Source: an uncultured Bacilli bacterium
GTDB taxonomy: Bacteria > Bacillota_I > Bacilli_A > RF39 > UBA660
Assembly: GCA_944332505.1 (NCBI GenBank)
Contig: CALVKC010000005.1
Span: forward strand, 1 to 40,697
Length of the DNA stretch: 40,697 nt
Direction: 5' to 3'
Positions 40,522 to 40,697 of the stretch are shown here, one piece after another. The notes beneath the pieces are model-generated. The model was given only the letters and a program-made list of their open reading frames with translations, ran no database searches and was not told where the DNA came from. The number at the start of each line of letters is the position of its first letter. Position 1 is the stretch's first letter. A program made the translations under genes and the position numbers.

Positions 40522-40697
40522 AGACTTGGTGGTTTGTGGATTATTCCACGATTGGGGCATTGACTGAAACCCTGCCACATAAGGGTATTACTTTACCATC
40601 TATGGGCAAAGTATCACTCGATTGTGGGTGTTTATTATGTCTTTGTACAATATTGATTGCAGCATTCCAATCGGCATCGAATACAATGCCATCGGAA
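40505..40697. mobile_element. IS200/IS605-type element, other end (partial)
   Basis: Hairpin arms ACCACCAAG (40509-40517) and CTTGGTGGT (40525-40533) enclose loop CTGAAGA, followed by the tnpB 3' end on the minus strand up to the window edge. Loop and arm design match the hairpin at 712-734. The outer boundary is approximate. Confidence 0.75.
40541..40697 (-). CDS. tnpB: TnpB-family RNA-guided nuclease, C-terminal fragment (runs off window)
   Basis: On the minus strand the frame entering at 40697 ends at TAA 40543-40541. It reads SDGIVFDADWNAAINIVQRH, which is the RuvC-III motif of TnpB (D-x-D-x-NAAxNI), then a tail ending SVNAPIVE. It has the same orientation as the N-terminal fragment at 1-179, and together they would be the two ends of one gene, with roughly two thirds of a normal TnpB absent. 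Unlike the effector at 24660, this one keeps the standard DxNAAxNI sequence. Confidence 0.85.
   Translation of the reverse strand, partial: SDGIVFDADWNAAINIVQRHNKHPQSSDTLPIDGKVIPLCGRVSVNAPIVE

Overview
The window looks like part of a large, strongly AT-rich double-stranded DNA phage of a Bacteroidetes host. Promoters follow the Bacteroidetes housekeeping form (TTTG near -33, TAnnTTTG near -7, 19-20 bases apart). Start codons sit behind A-rich leaders rather than Shine-Dalgarno boxes. Genes are short and tightly packed, and the proteins are phage-like: fibre-type BspA-LRR/PEGA proteins, an RNA ligase, metallophosphoesterases, RtcB with an intein, and many unrecognised small proteins. No capsid, portal, terminase or polymerase gene is visible, so this is an accessory and tail-fibre segment of a bigger genome.

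Layout. Positions 1-734 and 40505-40697 are the two ends of an IS200/IS605-type element (divergent tnpA and tnpB, terminal hairpins), with the middle of tnpB missing. The sequence probably broke inside this repeat, or the window joins across it. Positions 810-7025 hold a small membrane protein, an ankyrin-containing protein, a metallophosphoesterase, two unknown proteins and a CCA/poly(A) nucleotidyltransferase with an HD domain. Positions 7063-10195 hold a large beta-rich (BACON/Ig-like) protein and two paralogous tail-type proteins. Positions 10239-12454 (minus) hold NadE and a GNAT/ABC-ATPase pair. Positions 12554-17005 hold a second metallophosphoesterase, a helicase and unknowns. Positions 17068-20888 form an operon with NadD, nicotinamidase and an RNA ligase. 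Positions 20921-22342 encode a BspA-type LRR fibre protein, and 22428-24539 two radical SAM enzymes with a small partner. Positions 24660-26992 hold a compact Cas12/TnpB-like nuclease, a structured non-coding stretch and a 10-repeat CRISPR array, with the remains of a disrupted gene behind it. Positions 27463-32010 form an operon from RtcB (with intein) to nicotinate phosphoribosyltransferase. Positions 32131-33606 hold a PD-(D/E)XK nuclease candidate and unknowns. Positions 33646-39720 encode a 2024-residue PEGA+LRR fibre protein, and 39898-40422 a NADAR protein.

Three systems stand out. (1) A minimal phage-borne type V-like CRISPR locus: one 519-residue RuvC effector whose zinc ribbon has lost its cysteines, a possible anti-repeat/tracrRNA between effector and array, 36-base repeats with 30-base spacers, and no Cas1/Cas2. 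(2) A complete four-enzyme deamidated NAD+ salvage route, nicotinamide to NAD+ (PncA, PncB, NadD, NadE), with a NADAR protein; this fits resistance to NAD+-depleting or ADP-ribosylating host defences. (3) An RNA-repair set (CCA/poly(A) nucleotidyltransferase, RNA ligase, RtcB), two members of which share operons with the NAD enzymes. Functions are read from motifs by eye; no database search was run.
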